Positions 58,599 through 64,000 of a stretch of DNA of 64,000 nt are shown here, piece after piece. The position numbers were made by a program, and so were the translations under genes. The stretch is from Chlamydoabsidia padenii (lineage: Eukaryota; Mucoromycota; Mucoromycetes; Mucorales; Cunninghamellaceae). The DNA lies in assembly GCA_025330725.1 (NCBI GenBank), contig JAIWND010000039.1, positions 124,001-188,000 of the forward strand, given 5' to 3'. Each line of letters begins with the position of its first letter. Within the stretch, counting starts at the first letter, position 1. The notes under the pieces were generated by a model. It did no database searches and was not told the DNA's origin. It saw only the letters and a program-made list of their open reading frames with translations.

Positions 58599-61070
58599 AT
58601 GATGAAAGGTATAAAGGGTGTGGTAAGTCATAAAAAGATAAACAAAGTGATATAACAAAGTATTGACTTGGAAGGAGTAACGACATTTGCTTATCGGATC
58701 TTTTTTACATTAGCTCACTAGAAAAAACTCCTCACCAGATACTACACTAGAACATACTCATGATGGACTCTTTAACAAGCCGAAAAGTAAAGCGAAACAA
58801 GTAGCTCCTCCTTCTCCTGAACCTATTCATCCAACTGAGCTTGATGTCAAACCAGCTCGATCCACCAACAAATTTGGCACCACTACCACCAAACTCAAGC
58901 ACAAGAAATCAAAGAAACGAAAGGGACAGAAGAAACAGCAACAAGAGCAGCAACAACAAAAGGAACAGGATCAACAAAACCAAAAACAGTATTTGAACGT
59001 GGACTTGACCGATCTGGTAAGGGAAAAAAAAAAAAGGACATATGGGAACACATGGACTAGAACCTTTGTAAATGAAATCATTTTTTAGATCACCCAACCG
59101 ATTTCACCACCACCACCGGCTTCAACAAGGACAGCTTCTAATACGATTGCCGCCGCAACAGCAAAACCACATAAATCACATAACTCCGGTTTAGCCAACA
59201 CGATCCGACATGACTTTGGACTCCACATGAAACCGACGATGAATAAACTGAAAGCGACAATGACACCAAAAGACCCGATCATTCCTATTGGCAGATCTCC
59301 CCGAAGAAGAAAATCCTCACGATTCCACATTGACGTCCAAAACAATCAAGAACTGGAAAAGTATCCTGGATTCAATGGTAAGGCTTTTGGTGGTATGATT
59401 GAACACGCTTGTATCTAACTTGAATTATTATATTATAGAGGTACTACCGGCTCAACGTCAAGATCTCTTTTGTCGGAAACTCGCTCAATGTACGGTCTTG
59501 TTTGATTTTGAAGATCCCAACTCGAATCTGAAAAGTAAAGATATCAAACGTCAAGCTTTACAAGAAATGGTGGATTATGTGTCTACAAATCGTGGTGTTA
59601 TTACTGAAACTATATATCCAAAGGTGATCAGATTGGTAAGAACAGATCTGCATGAATTGAGATCCCACTTGATTAATTTTATGTTTGTTTGTTTGTTTGT
59701 CTAGTTCTCTGTCAACCTATTCAGGACAATTCCACCACCTTTGAATCCAACTAATGCTGAAGGATACGAAGAAGATGAAGAAGAACCTGTTTTTGAAACT
59801 GCTTGGCCACACTTGCAACTGATCTACGAACTCTTTTTGCGCTTCTTGGAATCTCCTGACTTTAATGTATCTATAGCAAAAAACTATATCGATGAACGGT
59901 TTGTCTTGCAGGTAAAAAATATACGGAAGAGAACCCATGATGTATGGAAACTGATCTTTCTCTTTTATATATAAATACAATAGCTATTGGAATTGTTTGA
60001 TAGTGAAGATCCACGAGAACGCGACCTTCTCAAGACAGCTCTACATCGTATCTACGGCAAGTTTTTGGGTCTACGAGCCTTTATACGGAAATCCATCAAC
60101 CACATCTTCTTCCAGTTTATCTATGAAACTGAACAATTTAATGGTGCTGCTGAATTACTGGAAATTCTCGGAAGGTAATCAGAAAAAAAAAAAAAAAAAA
60201 AAAAAAAAAAGTGGGGCACAACCAGGAATAAACTAACTCTCTTATTTAGCATCATTAATGGGTTTGCATTGCCATTAAAACAGGAACACCGAACATTCTT
60301 ATTCAAGGTCCTGGTACCATTACACAAACCCTCATCTCTTGGCAGCTACTACCCACAATTGGTGTATTGTATCATCCAGTTTTTAGAGAAGGATGCGTCG
60401 GTCACCAAGGATGTCATACTACACTTACTCAAGTTCTGGCCAAAGGTGAACAGCGCAAAACAAGTCATGTTTTTAAACGAAATCGAAGAAATCTTGGACA
60501 TTACTGATTCAGCTACCTTTGTGGATTTTATGATCCCTCTCTTCCGGCGGCTGGCGACTTGTATTGGTAGCGATCACTTTCAGGTGGCGGAACGAACGCT
60601 TCTCTTTTGGAACAATGACTACTTTATCAGTCTCCTCAATGAACAGATTAACACCTTATTGCCTATCTTGTACCCTGTATTATATACAAACTCAATATCA
60701 CATTGGAACAGGTAAGAAAAGGGTTAAATAATGAATCGCGCGCTAACCTTTTTTGCTTGTTCTAGAACAATACATGGACTGATCTACAATGCATTGAAAC
60801 TATGCATGGAAATGGACTATGATTTGTTTGAACAATGCGCTAAAGATTACACCAACAGTCAACAAAAGTAAGTAAACAAAACAGAATTAAGGGTATGCAT
60901 TGACCTGTTCCTTTCTAGGAAACGACGACCTGAAGATCGGCAACAAGAGTTATGGACAAGGTTGGCTTCGATGGCAATAGAAAATAACACTCAAGCAACA
61001 GGTACGGATCACAAAAAAGATGTATAACGTGCCCTAACTCTTGGTTTATTATTCAATATTAGATCACTGA
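58599..61070 (+). CDS. PP2A regulatory subunit B56 (B') family
   Basis: Ten exons (58599-58622, 58714-59016, 59089-59377, 59439-59635, 59705-59911, 59984-60174, 60250-60711, 60766-60867, 60919-61001, 61063-61070) encode about 621 residues. B56 subunits are HEAT-like scaffolds that give protein phosphatase 2A its substrate choice in signalling and at the centromere. The N-terminal 190 residues are Lys/Gln/Pro-rich and disordered. The conserved core begins near [16 protein letters not shown] and shows [98 protein letters not shown] and the [18 protein letters not shown] block. These match human PPP2R5 and yeast RTS1 in order. The last exon is eight nt (Asp-His-stop). Confidence 0.92.
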
Positions 61071-61252
61071 CCGGATGTGTGGTCATCATCATTTTAGACA
61101 TAGTCATTATATCTACTTCCTCCCTCTTATTTAGCAATACTACCTTTTAACATTATTACTGTATGAATCTTCCCTCTCTCCCTCTCTCTCTATTTAAACA
61201 TCTTGATTACTTTTATACCCTTTTGATTCCAAAGAAAAATCAGGACAAAGTC

Positions 61253-61551
61253 TTAATAAAAATAAACTAAATAGGAACATGATCCACCAATGTCTTTATC
61301 ACGTGTAGTCATCCATCCAGCAAGTGGATCGGCTCCATTGTAGGGCACATTAGGAAAATCCATCATACCCTTGTCAGGGACTGTTGCACACACCAAAAAA
61401 AAAAACTTTAATCCCCGATGATTCTTAAATGGTTTTTTTCTTCTTACGACTTTCTCTTTCCTTTTCCCTCAATTCAAAAAAAATAAAAACATAATCAAAC
61501 GGTAAGTCATACCTGTTCAATGTCAACCCCTTGCTTATCCCAGGCACTCAT
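61253..61551 (-). CDS. Possible small gene, 51 aa, head-to-head with porin
   Basis: Exons 61551-61513 and 61369-61253 can be joined (GTATGA donor, AAG acceptor) to give 51 residues starting MSAWDKQGVDIEQ and containing DFPNVPYNGADPLAGW and TRDKDIGGSCSY. The second exon has a well-behaved composition, but the acceptor is not the strongest nearby (CAG 11 bases before it puts the frame into a stop). The start codons of this candidate and porin are only 25 bp apart, so the two would have overlapping leaders. I do not recognise the product. Confidence 0.3.
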
Positions 61552-61576
61552 TTTATTGTTTTTTTTTATAAAATAG

Positions 61577-62751
61577 ATGTCTGTTCCTGGTAAGAATCAC
61601 CTTCCACCATTAACGAAACTTATTGTTACTGACACACGTCTTTTTTTCCCTAGTTGCTTTCAATGATATTGGCAAATCCGCCAAGGATCTCTTGTCCAAG
61701 GACTATCCCGTCGGTGGTGTCAAGCTCGAAGTCAAGACCACTGCTCCTAATGGTGTGGTAAGTATCCTCAAAAAAGGGGGTTGGGTTGGGAAAGAGATAG
61801 ATGCTTAACCTGCTTTGGTGTATATAGACCTTCAAGGTGAATGGCCACCGTGATAACAAGACTGGTGTCATCATTGGTGATCTCGAAACCAAGTATGCTG
61901 ACAAGGTCAATGGTATCTCCTTCACTGAAGCCTGGACTACCTCCAACCATCTCAATGGCAAGATTGAACTTGAAAACAACTTGGCCAGTAAGTACATACA
62001 CTTGGATCCTTATAAAAAGTCATGTACTCACCTTGATCATTATAGAGGGTCTCAAACTCGAATTAATGACATCCCTTCTTCCTGCTCTCAATGACAAGAC
62101 TGCCAAGGTGAATGCTATCTACAAGAAACCCAATGTCCATACTGTTGCCACTCTTGATGTGTTCAAGGTAAAATTAAAAAAAAAAAAAAAGCCGTTACAT
62201 GATGATGTGTGTCACTAACCACATTTTTATAATAGACCAACTTTAGCGTCAACTCCGTGGTCGGTCAACAAGGATTCCTCGTTGGTGGTGAAGTCGCCTA
62301 CAATGTCTTGGATGGAAAGGTAATAAAACTGGGAACAAAAGAGGGATGACGAGTGGCGCTAACATCTCTTTTGATGATATAGATCAGCCGTTATAATGCT
62401 GCTGCCGGATACAACACTGCTGAATACTCTGTTGCTCTTCTTGCCACCAACAATCTCAACAACTTTGCTGCTTCTTACTACCATCGTGTCAACTCTGATC
62501 TCGAAGCCTCTGGTAAGGCTGCGTGGGATGCCAAGGGTAGCAATGCGGTTGCTCTCGAAGTCGGTGCCAAACTCAAGTTGGATAACTCTACCTTTGTCAA
62601 GAGTAAGATCTCCAACTCTGGTGTCCTCGGTCTTGCCTATACTCAAGCTCTCCGCCCTGGTGTCAAGGTCAACCTCGGTGCTGCTATTGATACTACTCGT
62701 TTGAACGAAAACGCTCACAAGATTGGTGTCTCCTTCACTTTGGAAAACTAG
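61577..62751 (+). CDS. POR1: Mitochondrial porin (VDAC)
   Basis: Six exons (61577-61589, 61654-61757, 61828-61987, 62046-62167, 62236-62319, 62383-62751) encode 283 residues, the standard VDAC length. The protein is the beta-barrel channel of the outer mitochondrial membrane for metabolites and nucleotides. SVPVAFNDIGKSAKDLLSKDY is the N-terminal helix region. The GLK nucleotide motif lies at 94-96 (AKGLKLEL). Alternating polar and hydrophobic strands fill the rest, with GFLVGGEVAYNV, FAASYYHRVNSDLEA and the C-terminal HKIGVSFTLE, whose last strand carries the beta-signal for outer-membrane insertion. Codon use is strongly biased to C-ending codons compared with neighbours, as expected for a highly expressed gene. 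Confidence 0.93.
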
Positions 62752-63280
62752 ATTAGATAGAACGTTGTATGCCTTAATCATTTAATCCATTAATAAATAA
62801 AAACTGCTCTGTGGATGGAACGTCTGTCACTTTGGGATTAGATTCTTTTTTTTTTCTTTACTCTAATAGAACCTCAAATACATCATCAATGCCTTTAAGA
62901 ACAGTTAACAGCGCGAGTCGAAAACTGTTCCTGAATTTCCTTTCTTTTTTTTTTTTTTTTGGAGAGGTGCGTAAACGTCTGCAACTTGAACATGGCAGCC
63001 GTAACAACATTAGTTTATGTCAAACATACAAATATATACTAATCCAACTACTTGACAGAATAATATCAGAGTTAGCATGTATGTTATTTTTGGAATTAAA
63101 AACAATGATCTACAAATGATAAACATCTGGAACAGAAAAGTGGTCGGTCAGTTCACACCAACCCGGCGTGGGTGACATCGAATGTCAACCACATCTTGCA
63201 TAGGCTGCTTCGAAAAGGTGGCTTAAATGGTAAGGAGAAGAACAAACGCATTCATACTTCTTTACTTGACCTTTTTTTAA

Positions 63281-63343
<63 letters not shown>

Positions 63344-63461
63344 GCAGTAGATATGTATGTACCAAATCATGACCATGTAGAAAATGTCACCAGCTCGACA
63401 TATATACTCTCACTACTTAACTCGAATCAACTTTTTTCTTTCTTTCTGTTTTTAATCAATT
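62752..63461. other. Spacer with a 60-nt A-run
   Basis: Porin 3' flank and the promoter side of the next gene. It contains an uninterrupted run of 60 A residues at 63283-63342. A TATA-like CATATATACT lies near 63399, about 60 bp before the next start codon. No other gene is supported. Confidence 0.5.
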
Positions 63462-63794
63462 ATGAATTTCTTCTTGGCTCAATTAAGTCAAGCTCAGCCC
63501 GTCGCGTTGGATATCGCCACTCAAAACAAACCAGAACCAATGTTTTATATACTTGTTCACTACAGTGGAGATTCACCTTTTGAACACATTCCCCCAGGAC
63601 AGTGTTTTCCAGGCACCCGTGACAGTGCACCAATCGATGACTTGTTCTTCAAGTATGACAATAAATGCTACCTCTACCAAGACGCCAACTGTCAAACTCT
63701 TGTCCAACCAGATTCCGTTAACTTCAAGTCCGGAAAGTATCAACGAACTGTTTTGGAAAATAGTTTTAACCGTTGCCTAGTTACACTCACATAA
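63462..63794 (+). CDS. Four-cysteine protein related in layout to the secreted array
   Basis: A single-exon frame of 110 residues with cysteines at 48, 69, 77 and 105. The spacing C-x20-C-x7-C-x27-C nearly equals that of array copy 1 (C-x21-C-x7-C-x27-C), and both have a Gly-basic-Tyr triplet 14 residues after the third cysteine (GKY here, GRY there). Sequence identity is otherwise low. The N-terminus (MNFFLAQLSQAQPVA) is only weakly hydrophobic, so secretion is less certain; an unseen upstream exon is possible. The function is unknown. Confidence 0.62.
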   Translation: MNFFLAQLSQAQPVALDIATQNKPEPMFYILVHYSGDSPFEHIPPGQCFPGTRDSAPIDDLFFKYDNKCYLYQDANCQTLVQPDSVNFKSGKYQRTVLENSFNRCLVTLT

Positions 63795-64000
63795 GAAACA
63801 CGATTCAGAAGGCGCTTCTTTATGATGATTCAAGCCAGCTTTTTTTTTCTTGTCCTACATTTTTTTTTTACAATAAATAAACAACCCATTTTTTCTCTTC
63901 ATTTCTCTTTCTATTTCTTTTCCCATCATGTTTTAAGCTTCCATCATCATGCCCACACTTCCCTGAGTATTTAAATCCCGCTTTCATGCAAACATGATAA
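63795..64000. other. Window end: 3' flank and motif copy
   Basis: CAATAAATAAA near 63870 is a likely polyadenylation signal of the four-cysteine gene. TTTAAATCCCG followed by CTTTCATGC at 63970-63989 is another extended motif copy, possibly in the promoter of a gene beyond the window. Confidence 0.45.

Noticed and set aside
62359..62781. 140-aa minus-strand open frame opposite porin
   Set aside because: Antisense shadow of the codon-biased porin exon; no independent features.

Overview
The window is a gene-dense nuclear segment of a filamentous fungus. Genes carry many short introns (mostly 45-125 nt, GT-AG), UTRs and spacers are AT-rich, and the proteins are eukaryotic throughout. The low GC, very short exons and protein set fit an early-diverging fungus of the Mucoromycota (Mucorales-like). 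That placement is inference; no species is claimed. Gene models were built by eye: each exon chain was checked for GT/AG borders, reading phase and family similarity, but not against transcripts.

1-13.5 kb: the 3' end of ORC4, a tRNA-Pro(CGG), a young 1.76-kb non-autonomous LTR element with identical 258-bp LTRs, a class I methyltransferase, a CDC7-type kinase with a huge Q/E-rich N-terminus, a MIT/coiled-coil protein (Atg38/NRBF2-like), COP9 signalosome subunit 1, and a YEATS protein (AF9/Taf14 type). 13.5-29.6 kb: a xylose-reductase-type aldo-keto reductase, AP-1 sigma, an alpha/beta hydrolase, KIN17, an OSCA/TMEM63 channel, an AIG1-type GTPase and a Q-rich coiled-coil protein of unknown role. 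30-49.5 kb: a PTC7-type mitochondrial PP2C, guanine deaminase, a sphingoid base-1-phosphate phosphatase, a SAPS-domain PP6/Sit4 regulator, a secreted DUF3472 protein, a medium-chain acyl-CoA dehydrogenase, a second methyltransferase, TAM41, ribosomal protein S29, a J-domain protein and cytidine deaminase.

49.6-56 kb is the accessory part: an F-box/LRR pseudogene, a possible 42-aa gene, three diverged ~224-bp repeats, then a tandem array of small secreted four-cysteine protein genes (three intact, one broken, plus a 3'-flank relic). The two youngest copies differ almost only at nonsynonymous sites while their flanks are almost identical, which looks like diversifying selection. A distant member with the same cysteine spacing lies at 63.5 kb. 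56-62.8 kb holds a BCS1-like AAA ATPase, a PP2A B56 regulatory subunit and mitochondrial porin.

The genes are mostly independent housekeeping functions; several are mitochondrial (PTC7, MCAD, TAM41, BCS1-like, porin) or act in replication initiation (ORC4, CDC7). Main unexpected signals: (i) the fast-evolving secreted array and its cysteine scaffold; (ii) a recurrent 12-bp motif, TTTCAAATCCCG, on either strand, often 75-110 bp upstream of start codons; (iii) a PTC7 intron that is a multiple of three, stop-free and partly hydrophobic when translated, echoing the regulated intron retention known for yeast PTC7; (iv) a tRNA-adjacent LTR element with extended complementarity to initiator tRNA-Met; (v) a GC-AG intron in TAM41.
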